From assembly GCA_028713655.1 (NCBI GenBank), contig JAQTNW010000014.1, forward strand, positions 1-64,000: a stretch of 64,000 bases of DNA, in the 5' to 3' direction. Position numbers and translations under genes: made by a program. The stretch is from Candidatus Methylacidiphilales bacterium (GTDB lineage: Bacteria; Verrucomicrobiota; Verrucomicrobiia; Methylacidiphilales; JAAUTS01). Shown here one piece after another: positions 16,728 through 26,392 of the stretch. The notes under the pieces are model-generated. The model made no database searches. It was not told the origin of the DNA and worked only from the letters and a program-made list of their open reading frames with translations. Numbering within the stretch: the first letter of the stretch is position 1; each line of letters opens with the position of its first letter.

Positions 16728-17001
16728 TTTTAAGGCCAAGGCGCGGAAAAAACACTTTTTTACAGGAAGATCGCAAAGCAACGCGAAGAAAAATATTTTA
16801 AACCACGAATGAACGCTGATTAACACCGATGGGAACTGCTGGCGGGAAGCCGGGAAGGCTGGGCCGCGAAAATGCTTTGTATCCGCGTTTATCCTTGTCC
16901 ACCTGCTCGCGACGGATGTCGGAGTCCGCGGTTCGATCCGGGTTTTAAGTCTTAAGTTTCTGAATTCCGCATTCTGAATTCTTCATTTTCCCCCGCGTTC
17001 C
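16728..17001. other. Intergenic repeat cluster
   Basis: Convergent gap containing the TTTTACAGGAAGATCGC repeat (16756-16790), an AACCACGAATGAACGCTGAT motif (16800-16830), ATCCGCGTTTATCCTTGTCC (16881-16900) and a CTCGCGACGGATGTCGGAGT copy (16906-16925). No gene seen. Confidence 0.6.
16906..16925. repeat. ACTCGCGA/TCGGAGT dispersed repeat, copy 4
   Basis: CTCGCGACGGATGTCGGAGT, in the same orientation as the 3239-3262 copy. Confidence 0.6.
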
Positions 17002-18309
17002 CTACGGCTGCTCGGCGGAGGTCGCCGTCTTCTGCCGGCCGGGCCTCAGCATCGTCCTGGAATTTTCAAGACTGACAATCATCTCCCGGTAATCGGCATA
17101 CTCCGACTCGCCCGTGTCCACCGGATAATTCACCATGACATAGTCCAGATAATCGCGAACCTGTCGCATATACCCCCCGATTCCCTTCTGCATCGCGTCC
17201 GCCCGTTCGATGGCCTTCCGGTAGCCGCGCAGGTCCGGCTGCAGCCAGGCCGTTACGGCCGCCCGATACATTTCAATGACCGGCACCCACGCCGCGTGGG
17301 CCTTGGTCTCCAATAGCGTCAATTCTTCCAGCTTCCTGCTCAGCGGTTCGGTCGAAACCACCTGGGAAGGCTCCGGCAGGTTCGAGATCGACAAAATCCG
17401 GCTTTCCTTTTCATCTTTGGCTGTCAAACCCACCTGCAACGCCTCCGTCAACGCGGCCACCGTCGCATCCCAATCATAAAACCAAAAGGAACGCTTGGCG
17501 GTACCATCGGATTCCTTCCACCAGGCTTCGTTGCGTTGGTTGGGATCCAGAAACGGCTTCGATATGTTTTTGGCGTCCGAAGTCAGCCAGAGAACCAGCG
17601 TTTGCTTGTCAGCCGCCGCCATGGTCAAAGATCGGACCAGCCCATAGGCAAATGCCTGCTGCCAGCGCGCCTCCAGGGAATTGTCACTGAGTTCGCTCCA
17701 TTCCTGAACCGTTTTAAGCGGAGGCATGCGGTCAAGACGCTGGTAGCGCCGTACAATCGCGTCGAATGTCTCCTCCCGCGACTTGAGCGCCAACTGGGTC
17801 AGCCCCTCGCTCAACCAAAGCGGGGGTTCCGGAACGGCCTGAAGGTCCGCGGGCAGTTTCCCTTGAAATTCAAGCGACTGGAGATAACAAATCATGCAAC
17901 TGCGGTAGATTTGCTCCCGCTGCGCCTGCAAAGGCCCCTGCGTGGAAATACGAAAACGAAGATCGCCCACATCCAACCCCATTCTTCGGGGGAAGGAATC
18001 AAAGGCATCCGGTTTGTATTTTTGCGGGGCATCGCTCCACTCCAGGACCAATTTGAAGTTCTCCAGCTTGGGCAACCCCAGGCGCTCCAAAAAAACCGCA
18101 TAAGAGCTTTCCGCCATTTGCAACAGGTCCGCTGCCGCGGATGAATCCACACTCCGGGCTTCAATCGGATAATCGCCGCTGGGTTGGACATAAACCTTGC
18201 GTGGCTGGGGCCTGGTCTCGGCCTCAAGATTGCAACCCGCGCACAGGAACAGGCACCCCGACAACAAAATAGCCGGCCAAACCCAACCGCGTGAAAAAGT
18301 CGCCTTCAT
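17002..18309 (-). CDS. Lipoprotein resembling a degenerate gluzincin-type peptidase
   Basis: A 435-residue protein with a lipobox (LFLCAGC, Cys26) after a hydrophobic signal, so probably lipid-anchored in the envelope. The central part contains PPLWLSEGLTQLAL (about 163-176), which matches the third-ligand WLSEGL motif of M1/MA-clan-like peptidases. At the place where HExxH should lie it reads YRSCMICYL (SCMIC, 137-141), so the zinc-binding catalytic helix appears lost. The C-terminal third is helical. No firm family is recognised; the pseudoenzyme reading is inference from a single motif and its spacing. Confidence 0.65.
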   Translation of the reverse strand: MKATFSRGWVWPAILLSGCLFLCAGCNLEAETRPQPRKVYVQPSGDYPIEARSVDSSAAADLLQMAESSYAVFLERLGLPKLENFKLVLEWSDAPQKYKPDAFDSFPRRMGLDVGDLRFRISTQGPLQAQREQIYRSCMICYLQSLEFQGKLPADLQAVPEPPLWLSEGLTQLALKSREETFDAIVRRYQRLDRMPPLKTVQEWSELSDNSLEARWQQAFAYGLVRSLTMAAADKQTLVLWLTSDAKNISKPFLDPNQRNEAWWKESDGTAKRSFWFYDWDATVAALTEALQVGLTAKDEKESRILSISNLPEPSQVVSTEPLSRKLEELTLLETKAHAAWVPVIEMYRAAVTAWLQPDLRGYRKAIERADAMQKGIGGYMRQVRDYLDYVMVNYPVDTGESEYADYREMIVSLENSRTMLRPGRQKTATSAEQP

Positions 18310-18675
18310 GAATGTGCATCCACTCTGCCAGCCGAATTGCCAAGATCAAGAAACCTCGAAAAAGCCACGGAACAAGGGTTTACAGTAAGATCGCGAAGAA
18401 CGTAAAAGAAGGCTGAAATCAAACTGTTTTAACAACGAGAGCACAGAGGTTCAGGAGAGGTTTATGAATCTCAAACAAACTCCGTGACCTCTTTGTGAAA
18501 AAACTTCTGTTCCATTTTTGCGTCTTTAGCGGGCAAACCTGTTCGAGTCTTGGATTTTAAATCTTCGGTTCTCCATCCGCGTGAATCCGTGTTTATCCGT
18601 GGTTCTACCTGAGTTTCAGGAGGCTTTATCTGCGCTTATCTGAGTCATCTGCGGTTAAAAACCCTGATATCAGGC
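18310..18675. other. Gene-free gap with dispersed repeats
   Basis: Contains a GTTTACAGTAAGATCGCGAA copy (18378-18397), a CGTGAATCCGTGTTTATCCG TGG motif (18580-18602) and GCGCTTATCTGAGTCATCTG (18633-18652). No promoter for the following prenyl transferase stands out. Confidence 0.55.
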
Positions 18676-19593
18676 TTGCCATCACGGGAGCCTTCCTTAA
18701 AACATTTTGCCGTGGATATTCATCATTATTGGCAACAGCGTCAGGCAACTTTTGAAAAGGCCCTCCACGCGGCCCTCCCGCCCGCAAGCACCAAACCCGC
18801 AACAATTCACAAAGCCATGCGCTACAGCCTTTTTGCCGGCGGCAAACGCCTGCGCCCGATCCTCTGCCTCGCCGCTGCGGAATCCGTCGGGGGCAAAGTC
18901 CAGGCCGCCATGCCCCTGGCCTGCGCGCTGGAATGCATCCATACCTATTCCTTGATCCATGATGACCTGCCCTCCATGGACGACGACGATTTGCGCCGCG
19001 GCAAGCCGACCTCGCACAAGGTTTTCGGCGAGGGCGTGGCCGTGCTTGCCGGGGATGCCCTGTTGACCCACGCCTTTGAGCTGGCCGCGCGCGTGCCGGG
19101 TTGGCCGCGTTATTCCGTGGCCGCTGTGGTAAGTGAACTGGCCCGCGCCTCCGGCAGCAAAGCGCTCATCGCAGGACAAGTGGCTGATTTGGAATGCGAA
19201 GGCAAAAAAATCAGCCCGGCTGAACTGGCCTACATCCACCGGAACAAAACAGCAGCCCTCATTTCCGCTTCCATCCGCCTCGGCGCCATGTCGGGCAATG
19301 CAAGCTCCGCCGATTTAAAAACCCTCACCCGCTTCGGAGAAGCACTCGGCCTTGCCTTCCAGGTCATCGACGACATTCTCGACATCACGCAGACCAGCGA
19401 ACAACTGGGCAAAAGCGCGGGCAAGGATCTGAAGGCGCAAAAAGCCACCTATCCGGCCATTCTCGGAATGGAGAAGGCCCAAAAGGAAGCCAAACGCCTG
19501 ACCCGCCTGGCACAAAGCACCATCAAATCGATGGGCCCCAAAGCCGCCCCGCTGCAGGCAATTGCGGAATATCTTCTAAGCCGGAAGAATTAA
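18676..19593 (+). CDS. ispA: Farnesyl/geranylgeranyl diphosphate synthase
   Basis: A 305-residue short-chain prenyl synthase joining isopentenyl units to C15 or C20. Visible: GGKRLRPILC, first Asp-rich motif IHDDLPSMDDDD (about 95-106) with the two-residue insertion of the bacterial FPP-synthase type, RRGKPTSHK, and second motif FQVIDDILD. No ATG lies at the expected N terminus. The frame can begin at TTG 18676 or GTG 18712; TTG is given because it leaves a normal-length protein. With the longer-chain enzyme at 10.7 kb and HpnH, it supports an active isoprenoid/hopanoid branch. Confidence 0.9.
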   Translation: MPSREPSLKHFAVDIHHYWQQRQATFEKALHAALPPASTKPATIHKAMRYSLFAGGKRLRPILCLAAAESVGGKVQAAMPLACALECIHTYSLIHDDLPSMDDDDLRRGKPTSHKVFGEGVAVLAGDALLTHAFELAARVPGWPRYSVAAVVSELARASGSKALIAGQVADLECEGKKISPAELAYIHRNKTAALISASIRLGAMSGNASSADLKTLTRFGEALGLAFQVIDDILDITQTSEQLGKSAGKDLKAQKATYPAILGMEKAQKEAKRLTRLAQSTIKSMGPKAAPLQAIAEYLLSRKN

Positions 19594-19628
19594 TTTACAC
19601 AGACGGCAAGCAACAAAAATTTAACGCA

Positions 19629-19649
19629 ACTCCGACATCCGTCGCGAGC
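19629..19649. repeat. ACTCGCGA/TCGGAGT dispersed repeat, copy 5 (inverted)
   Basis: ACTCCGACATCCGTCGCGAG in the 254-bp gap between the FPP synthase and lpxB genes. Nothing else coding is seen in that gap. Confidence 0.6.
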
Positions 19650-19847
19650 ATGAGAGCATAAGACGCCAAGCCGCAGAAAAAGGCAAAACAACATTCTTTG
19701 GCTTAAAACAAGCGCCATTTTGCCACCGTTGGGTGCGCATTTGGAACAACCACAAAAACAAAGGGGGTTTTTAATTTAGTTTCCCCTGCGCCTTACGCCC
19801 TTTGCGATTTGCGTTAAACCTTGTTGTTCTCGTCCTCTGGATTCCGC

Positions 19848-20993
19848 TCACGTTGGCGGGATGATTTTTTCGATCTCCTGCACCGCACGCTGATTCGCGC
19901 CGGGGCCGCCGAGTTTTGCCACCACAAGCTTGAGGTCTTCCTTCATGCGCGCAGCCAGCTCGGGCCTCGACAGCAGTTGCCTGCCCGCCTCCGCAAGAAT
20001 TTCCGGATCGGCCCGGTCCTGCAGGAATTCAGGAACCACTTTGCGTTCCGCGATCAAATTGACAATGCTGATGGCGTCGAGTTTGACGAGCCTTCGACCC
20101 ACCGAGTATGTGAGCGGGTGCGTCTTATAAACCACTATCATGGGAATGCCGGCAAGGGCGCATTCCAACGTGGCCGTACCCGATGCAACCAGGGCCAGAT
20201 CCGAGCGGCTGAGCTGCGTGAGCTGGTAGCCGCATTGGATTTCCACGTTCAGGCCGCGGGCAGAAGTGGAATCGATGATCCGTTCCATCAGGCCCCGCGT
20301 TTCCGCATCCGTGGCCAGAATCAAAAATTTTAAATCGCCCACGACTTGAGCCAGCTTCAGCGCGGTCCGGAGCAGGATCGGCAGATGGATTTTGATTTCG
20401 CGCTCACGGCTGCCCGGCATGAGCACGACTTTGCGCCGCCCATCCGGATTCGCTCCAGCGGATTTCACAACGCGCCAGCGGTCCATGACCGGATGACCGA
20501 CCCAGACGGTTTTTAAATCCGGAACATGTTTCTGGAACCAATCCTTCTCAAACGGGAAAATCACGAGCAACAAGTCCAGAATTTCCTGCATCCGCCGCGC
20601 GCGGCCGGCTTTCCAGGCCCAAACCTGCGGGCTGATGTAATAAATCTGCTTGGTTTCGGGCATTTGGCGCCGCACGGCCTCAGCCAGCCTCAGATTGAAA
20701 CCCGGGAAATCCACCAGAATCAGAGCGTCCGGGCCCAGTTGTTTGAGGTCATCCAGGATTTTCCGGAAGAACCCGCGGAACTTCCAATAGTGCAGCAAGA
20801 CATCTGTCAGGCCGACCACCGCATGCTGGGCCATGTCAAAAAGCTGTTCCTGGCCCGCGGCCTTGAGATGGCGTCCGCCCACGCCGCAAAACAGCGCATC
20901 GGGATAGCTTTTCCTGAGCTCCTTCAACAGCTCCGCCGCATGGCGGTCTCCGCTGGCCTCGCCCGCCACAATGTAAAATAATTTTTTGGCCAC
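19848..20993 (-). CDS. lpxB: Lipid-A-disaccharide synthase
   Basis: A 381-residue GT19 glycosyltransferase that condenses UDP-2,3-diacylglucosamine with lipid X to make the lipid A disaccharide at the inner membrane. Clear landmarks: N-terminal AGEASGDRH, ILVDFPGFNLRLA, YYISPQVWAWKAGR, LMPGSREREI and VASGTATLECALAGIPMIVVYK. Length is standard. It is the last gene of the minus-strand lpxI / Gfo-Idh / lpxB set, 65 bases after the oxidoreductase. Confidence 0.96.
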   Translation of the reverse strand: MAKKLFYIVAGEASGDRHAAELLKELRKSYPDALFCGVGGRHLKAAGQEQLFDMAQHAVVGLTDVLLHYWKFRGFFRKILDDLKQLGPDALILVDFPGFNLRLAEAVRRQMPETKQIYYISPQVWAWKAGRARRMQEILDLLLVIFPFEKDWFQKHVPDLKTVWVGHPVMDRWRVVKSAGANPDGRRKVVLMPGSREREIKIHLPILLRTALKLAQVVGDLKFLILATDAETRGLMERIIDSTSARGLNVEIQCGYQLTQLSRSDLALVASGTATLECALAGIPMIVVYKTHPLTYSVGRRLVKLDAISIVNLIAERKVVPEFLQDRADPEILAEAGRQLLSRPELAARMKEDLKLVVAKLGGPGANQRAVQEIEKIIPPT

Positions 20994-21058
20994 AAGCTTG
21001 GTTTAAAAACGGCTTTTAAATAAATACAGTTTCCAACATCCGGTCAGTCCAGGCGGCA

Positions 21059-21997
21059 TCAGGCCAGGGCGGGAACGATGCTCTGGCTTTCAATCAACTC
21101 GACCACGCGGGCCGCCAGCTTGAGCGCTTCAGTCGCATGATCGCCTGAAACCACCGGGGCCGAGCGGGTCGCCACGCAATGCACAAAGGATTCAAGTTGC
21201 CGCTTGAGCGGCTCGTCCTTCGCCACCGGAATGCGTTCGCGCGTGATCTGGCCGCCGTGCTTCCGGTAAATCTCACCCTCCTGTTTCTGATAATCAAGCG
21301 ACAAATAAGCATCGTCCTGAAAAACCCGGATCTTGCGCATTTTGTCCGGGCTGATCCGGCTGGTCGTGATGTTCGCCACACAGCCGTTCTCAAAGCGGAT
21401 GCGCGCATTGGCGATATCCTCGGCCTTGCTCAACACCGGCACCCCGACCGCATCAACCGACGCCACCGGCGACCGGACAATATGCAAAATAATCTCAAGG
21501 TCATGAATCATCAAATCCATCACCACGCCGATATCCGTGCTGCGGCCCGGATAGGGTGAAAGTCGATGGGCTTCGATAAATCGGGGGTGCGTCAACCGTT
21601 CCTCCAATGCTTTCAAAACCGGATTGAACCGTTCGATATGGCCGACTTGCAGTACGAGGTTGTTTTGCCGGGCCAGTTCCACAAGGCGGGTGGCTTCCGC
21701 GGTCGTGTTGGTAATCGGTTTTTCCAGCAACAGATGGCGCCCCTTGCCCAGGAACGCCTGCGCCAATTCAAAATGAGAACTCGTCGGGGTGGCAATCGAA
21801 GCCGCCTCCACTTCGCCGATCATCTCTTCCAGAGAACCAAAAAGTTTGCAGCCATGGTGCTGGGCGATCTTGCGCCCGGTTTCGCGGTCCGCGTCATAGA
21901 CCCCCACCAGTTCCGCCGACGGCAATGCGGAATAAATCCGCGCATGTTCCCGGCCCATATGACCGACTCCCGCAACACCCACTTTGATTTTTGACAT
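21059..21997 (-). CDS. Gfo/Idh/MocA-family oxidoreductase of the lpx cluster
   Basis: A 312-residue NAD(P)-dependent oxidoreductase: Rossmann motif VGVAGVGHMGREHAR at the N terminus, ATPTSSH, the family's EKP motif (LLLEKPITNT) and a C-terminal alpha/beta domain with MDLMIHDLEIIL. It starts 4 bases after the lpxI stop and precedes lpxB, an order seen in several phyla, so it likely acts on a UDP-sugar or a lipid A-linked step. The exact reaction is unknown. Confidence 0.88.
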   Translation of the reverse strand: MSKIKVGVAGVGHMGREHARIYSALPSAELVGVYDADRETGRKIAQHHGCKLFGSLEEMIGEVEAASIATPTSSHFELAQAFLGKGRHLLLEKPITNTTAEATRLVELARQNNLVLQVGHIERFNPVLKALEERLTHPRFIEAHRLSPYPGRSTDIGVVMDLMIHDLEIILHIVRSPVASVDAVGVPVLSKAEDIANARIRFENGCVANITTSRISPDKMRKIRVFQDDAYLSLDYQKQEGEIYRKHGGQITRERIPVAKDEPLKRQLESFVHCVATRSAPVVSGDHATEALKLAARVVELIESQSIVPALA

Positions 21998-22001
21998 AAA
22001 C

Positions 22002-22808
22002 TTATGACTCTTTCGCCCAGACCGTGATTCGATGATGGGAAGCTAGCTGTCTAAGTTCATCAGCCCCCAAGAGCAATGTTTTTCTTGCCTCAACCGCAAT
22101 ACAGGAAACCCCACACTCTGCCGCGATTTTCACGGTATCAGGCCCGATCACCGGCACGTCAAAGCGCATATCCTGCCTGGGTTTCGACACCTTGATCAAA
22201 ATCGAATCCCCCTGTCCGATGCCACCACCCCGGCGAAGCGTGGCATTGGTTCCGTCATATCCCTCGACGGCCAGAACGGTGCCTTTTTTGACCACCACGG
22301 ACTGGCCGATGTTCATCCGGCTGATTTCCCTGGCCAGCGGCCAGCCAAATTCCACGTCTTTCAACTGGCTCTTCGACAGCTTAGGGCCCGCAACCAGACC
22401 CGGCGCGGCAAGAAAATCCTCCATAAATGTGGTCGCAGGCAACAGTTTGATTCCGGCTTTTTCCAAAGCGTCCGCCACCGCGCCAAAAAGCGACTCGGCA
22501 TTGCGCTCCTTAAGCCGGGCCAGCAGAACCACCGCCTTCAAATCCGGTCTCAGGTCAAAAAGCCGGCCCGGCGTGATTTGTCCGGCCATGATCGCCCGGT
22601 CCACTTTTGCGTCCTTGAAAAAACGCAGCAGTTTGCCCAACTGCCCGACGCGCATCCAGCAATGCGCTTCCGCCGCCGAGGCAAGCTCCGGGTCTGTTTC
22701 CCCCTCAAAAGCCGCCACGGCAATCCGGGAAACGCCCTGCCTGCGGGCCTGTTCCAGCACCAGCCGGGGATAAGTCCCTTTGCCTGCGATCAATCCTAAT
22801 GCGCCCAT
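22002..22808 (-). CDS. lpxI: UDP-2,3-diacylglucosamine pyrophosphatase LpxI
   Basis: A 268-residue protein of the LpxI (DUF1009) family, which hydrolyses UDP-2,3-diacylglucosamine to lipid X in bacteria lacking LpxH. Typical pieces: LGLIAGKGTYPRLV at the start, MAGQITPGRLFDLRPD, GWPLAREISRMNIGQSVVVK and a terminal VPVIGPDTVKIAAECG. The start at MGALGLIAG fits the family; an upstream start would add 21 residues. It heads the three-gene lpx unit and diverges from nusA. Confidence 0.93.
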   Translation of the reverse strand: MGALGLIAGKGTYPRLVLEQARRQGVSRIAVAAFEGETDPELASAAEAHCWMRVGQLGKLLRFFKDAKVDRAIMAGQITPGRLFDLRPDLKAVVLLARLKERNAESLFGAVADALEKAGIKLLPATTFMEDFLAAPGLVAGPKLSKSQLKDVEFGWPLAREISRMNIGQSVVVKKGTVLAVEGYDGTNATLRRGGGIGQGDSILIKVSKPRQDMRFDVPVIGPDTVKIAAECGVSCIAVEARKTLLLGADELRQLASHHRITVWAKES

Positions 22809-22855
22809 AAAATGTCCGTTCGTCACAATCTTTGTAAGTGGCTTAAATTCAATAC

Positions 22856-22894
22856 TTGACCCTATCCGCAATTCACCTAACCTCCTAGGAGGTT
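22856..22894 (+). promoter_or_regulatory. Candidate nusA promoter with overlapping 16-bp palindrome
   Basis: TTGACC (22856-22861), 16 bases, then TAACCT (22878-22883) as a weak -10. The perfect palindrome AACCTCCTAGGAGGTT (22879-22894) overlaps the -10/start region and could be an operator. It also contains AGGAGGT, an anti-SD-like sequence, although no start codon follows closely. Confidence 0.4.
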
Positions 22895-22913
22895 TACAAG
22901 CGGGAAAGCTTGA

Positions 22914-22945
22914 GTGGGAACCAGAAAGGTTTCCACTTTTTTTTT
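22914..22945 (+). terminator. Intrinsic terminator-like hairpin in the nusA leader
   Basis: GTGGGAACC (22914-22922), loop AGAAA, GGTTTCCAC (22928-22936): a 9-bp stem with one G-T pair, followed at once by nine T residues. It lies 45 bases before the nusA ATG on the coding strand, so it would act as an attenuator rather than as the end of a known gene. Confidence 0.7.
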
Positions 22946-22990
22946 CCTGTAAAGACTATTGATAACATTCATTTTAAGCAGAATACGAGC

Positions 22991-24247
22991 ATGAGCCAGG
23001 AATTTTTAGCCGTCCTTGAGTACATGGAAAAGGAGAAGGGCATCGACCGCAAGCAAATGATGCTGGCAATCGAGCAGGCCCTTCTGTCCGCGTCGAGAAA
23101 AAGTTTTGGCACCGCCAAGGACTTACGCTTCCAAATGGACCCCAAAACCGGTCAAATCCGGGCCTTCGCCACCATGAAGGTGGTCGAGCGCTCCACCAAG
23201 CCCTACGAGGAGATCTCCCTCACCAAGGCCCGCCAGAAAAACAGCAGCATCCACCTCGGCGAAGAGATGGAAGTTGAAGTCACCCCCTCCGATTTCGGGC
23301 GCATTGCCGCCCAGGTCTTCAAACAGACCATCAACCAAAGCATCCGCAGCATCGAAAAAACGATGATCTTTGACGAATTCAAAGACCGCGTGGGAGACGT
23401 CGTCACCGGCGTCGTCCGGCGCTTCGAACGTTCGGATGTCCTGATCGACCTCGGTAAATTCGAGGCGGTGATGCCCTCCAAAGAACGCGTTCCCACCGAG
23501 GAGTATTCGCCCAACGAGCGCATCCGCGCGCTGGTCCTGGCCGTCGAGAGCACCCCCCGCGGCCCGCAAATCATCCTCTCCCGCAGCCATCCGAATTTCG
23601 TCCGCCGCCTGTTTGAACTGGAAGTCAACGAATTGCATGACGGCACGGTGGAGATCAAGGGCCTGGCCCGCGAGGCCGGTTACCGCACCAAAATCGCGGT
23701 CTGGTCCAAGGATGAAAAAATCGATCCGGTCGGCGCCTGTGTCGGCCTCCGCGGCGCGCGCGTGAAAAACATCGTCCGCGAACTCAACAACGAAAAGATC
23801 GACCTCTTTCGCTGGTCCGACAACATCCGGGACCTCGTCATTGAGGCCCTCAAACCCGCCAAGCTCAAGAGCATTGAAGTCGATGCGGAGAACAAACGCA
23901 TCAAAGCGCTTGTGGATGAGGAAAATCTTTCCCTCGCCATCGGACGCCGCGGCCAGAACGCGCGCCTCACCGCGAAGCTGACAGGCTGGGAAGTTGACAT
24001 CTCGAAGGAAGAAATCGTTGTCAAAAGCTTTGAAAACAAAATCGAGGAAGCCACGCAAAAACTCATGACGGCCCTCGAGACCGACCACGAAACAGCCGCG
24101 CAAGTCGTGAAATGGTTCCCGAGCGTGGAAGTTTTGGCGGAGGCGGAAGAGTCTGACTTGAAAGAAGCCATCCCCGATCTGCCGGAAGAAACGATTCAAA
24201 AGATCCTGGCAAAGGCCAGGCAATCAATGGGAGGCGCCGTTTCTTGA
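22991..24247 (+). CDS. nusA: Transcription termination/antitermination factor NusA
   Basis: A 418-residue RNA-binding protein that rides on RNA polymerase and controls pausing, termination and antitermination. Order of domains: N-terminal polymerase-binding domain (1-125), S1 domain (about 135-200: VGDVVTGVVRRFERSDVLID), and two KH domains with EKIDPVGACVGLRGARVK and SLAIGRRGQNARLTAKLTGW. A short C-terminal helical tail (about 370-418) follows. Start at MSQEFLAVLEYME. No rimP homologue precedes it. The stop overlaps the infB start (TTGA), and a hairpin with a T tract lies in its leader. Confidence 0.96.
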   Translation: MSQEFLAVLEYMEKEKGIDRKQMMLAIEQALLSASRKSFGTAKDLRFQMDPKTGQIRAFATMKVVERSTKPYEEISLTKARQKNSSIHLGEEMEVEVTPSDFGRIAAQVFKQTINQSIRSIEKTMIFDEFKDRVGDVVTGVVRRFERSDVLIDLGKFEAVMPSKERVPTEEYSPNERIRALVLAVESTPRGPQIILSRSHPNFVRRLFELEVNELHDGTVEIKGLAREAGYRTKIAVWSKDEKIDPVGACVGLRGARVKNIVRELNNEKIDLFRWSDNIRDLVIEALKPAKLKSIEVDAENKRIKALVDEENLSLAIGRRGQNARLTAKLTGWEVDISKEEIVVKSFENKIEEATQKLMTALETDHETAAQVVKWFPSVEVLAEAEESDLKEAIPDLPEETIQKILAKARQSMGGAVS

Positions 24248-26349
24248 GCGACACGGCCCAATTATCCACTATGGCTTCCGACGCAACAAAAAAAACCGGG
24301 GCGCCCGCCGCAAAAGGCAAAGCCAAAAAAACAGCCACTGACACTCCGGTTGAAGAAGCCGCCTCTGCGCCTAAAAAGGCGGCAGCCAAAAAAACAGGCG
24401 AGGCCAAAGCCGCGCCAAAAGCAGCCAAGCCAAAAGCGAAGAAGAGCGAGGAAACCACCGCCGCTCCCGCTGCCGAGGGCACTGAAGCCCCTGCGCTTGT
24501 CGAAATAAAGGCCGCACCCAACTTGGCAAAAGAGGAAGCTTCCGCGCCCGCTTCCAATGTCATTACCATGAAGCCTCCTGTCATAGCAAAAGAACTTGCT
24601 ATGAAACTCGGCCTCAAGCCGTTCCAGATCGTCCACGCCCTGATGGAAATGGGCATCTTTGGCGCCCTCACCACGCCCATCGACGAGCCCACGGCCAAGA
24701 AAATTTGCGAAAGCCGCGGGTTCCAGTTCGAACTGGAACGCCGCAAGGAAGGACAGGGCGTCCATAAACCCGAACCTGTCGTTGTCGAAGTCCCGCCGCC
24801 GCCCGTCGAAACCGGTAACCTGACCCCCGTCCGCCCGCCTGTCATCACGTTCATGGGGCATGTGGATCACGGAAAAACCTCCCTGCTCGACGCGATCCGC
24901 AAAACCCGTGTGGCCGCCGGTGAAGCCGGAGGAATCACCCAGCACATCGGCGCCTATCATATCGAGCGCAACGGCCACAAAATCACCTTCCTGGACACCC
25001 CCGGCCACGAGGCCTTCACCGCCATGCGCGCCCGAGGAACAAATGCGACGGACATCGCCGTCATTGTGGTGGCTGCGGACGACGGCCTCATGCCGACCAC
25101 TCTGGAAGCCATTTCACACGCCAAGGCGGCCCTGGCCGCGCATCCGCATCATTTTGCCATCATGGTCGCCATCAATAAAATCGACCTGCCTGGCGCCAAT
25201 ATCGACCGCGTCAAAGGCCAGTTGCAGGAGCAAGGCTTGGTCCCGGAAGACTGGGGGGGAACCACCATCTGCTGCGCGGTTTCGGCCACCAAGGGCACCG
25301 GCATGGACAAGCTTTTGGAAAACATGCTGCTGCAGGCCGAGGTTTTGGAATTGCGGGCCGACACCGAATGCCCCGCGCGCGGTGTGGTCATTGAAAGCCA
25401 GATCGAGGTCGGACGCGGCCCGAACGCAACCCTCATCGTCCAACACGGCACACTCCGTGTCGGCGACGCCTTCATCAGCGGGCCTTTCTGGGGCAAAGTC
25501 AAAGCCTTGATTGACGACAGCGGACGCAGCCTCAAGGAGGCGGGTCCTTCAATCCCTGTCAAAGTGCTGGGCTTCAACGGCAATCCCTCCCCCGGCGAGG
25601 AGTTCACCGTCATGCGCAACGATCGCGAGGCGCGCCAGGTCGCGGAAGAGCGTTCCGATTCCAACCGCATGGACAAGCTGGCGCCCAGCCGCCCTGTCAC
25701 CCTCGAAAACCTTTTCGATTCCATCGCCGACGGCCAGAAAAAAACCCTCAATCTGATTCTCAAAACCGATGTCCAGGGTTCGCTCGAAGCCATCATCGAG
25801 GCCCTGAAAAAAGTACCCAACGACAAGGTCGATATCAATTTTGTGCTCAGCGCCATCGGCCCGATCTCGATCAACGACGTGCTCTTGGCCAGGGCCTCCC
25901 AGGCCGTCATCATCGGATTTGGAACCAAGACCGACAATGCCGCCGCCACTGCCGCCAAACGCGAACAGGTCCAGATCAAGCTCTTCAGCGTCATTTACGA
26001 GTTGATCGACCAGGTGAAGGAAGCCATGGCCGGCATGCTGGATCCCGAACTACGCGAAAGCCAGGTCGGCAAGGCCACGGTTAAAAAAGTTTTCACCCTG
26101 TCCAAGTATCCCGTGGCCGGCTGCCTTGTGGATTCCGGACGCATCGCAAGAAACGGCCACGCGCGCGTGGTCCGCAAAAACCAGCCCATTTACGACGGCA
26201 CCATCCAGACCCTCAAACGTTTCCAGGACGACGCCAGCGAAGTCCGCGCGGGAATGGAATGCGGCATCCGCCTCGGGAATTTCGACGACTACATGGAAAA
26301 CGACACGATCGAATGTTATGTTTTGGAAAAAATCCCGCAGTCGCTGTGA
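24244..26349 (+). CDS. infB: Translation initiation factor IF-2
   Basis: A 701-residue GTPase that places initiator tRNA on the 30S subunit. The N-terminal 100 residues are Ala/Lys/Pro-rich low-complexity sequence. Then come an IF2_N domain ([19 protein letters not shown]), the G domain with GHVDHGKTS (about 205), DTPGHEAF and NKIDLPGA, and the beta-barrel and C-terminal tRNA-binding domains. Two starts are possible: TTG 24244, which overlaps the nusA stop by 4 bases, or ATG 24271. The protein is shorter than the E. coli long form because the N terminus is reduced. Confidence 0.95.
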   Translation: MSDTAQLSTMASDATKKTGAPAAKGKAKKTATDTPVEEAASAPKKAAAKKTGEAKAAPKAAKPKAKKSEETTAAPAAEGTEAPALVEIKAAPNLAKEEASAPASNVITMKPPVIAKELAMKLGLKPFQIVHALMEMGIFGALTTPIDEPTAKKICESRGFQFELERRKEGQGVHKPEPVVVEVPPPPVETGNLTPVRPPVITFMGHVDHGKTSLLDAIRKTRVAAGEAGGITQHIGAYHIERNGHKITFLDTPGHEAFTAMRARGTNATDIAVIVVAADDGLMPTTLEAISHAKAALAAHPHHFAIMVAINKIDLPGANIDRVKGQLQEQGLVPEDWGGTTICCAVSATKGTGMDKLLENMLLQAEVLELRADTECPARGVVIESQIEVGRGPNATLIVQHGTLRVGDAFISGPFWGKVKALIDDSGRSLKEAGPSIPVKVLGFNGNPSPGEEFTVMRNDREARQVAEERSDSNRMDKLAPSRPVTLENLFDSIADGQKKTLNLILKTDVQGSLEAIIEALKKVPNDKVDINFVLSAIGPISINDVLLARASQAVIIGFGTKTDNAAATAAKREQVQIKLFSVIYELIDQVKEAMAGMLDPELRESQVGKATVKKVFTLSKYPVAGCLVDSGRIARNGHARVVRKNQPIYDGTIQTLKRFQDDASEVRAGMECGIRLGNFDDYMENDTIECYVLEKIPQSL

Positions 26350-26392
26350 CGAACTCCAATCGTGTTGAGCCCCCTGTGTTATATTCCAGTTT

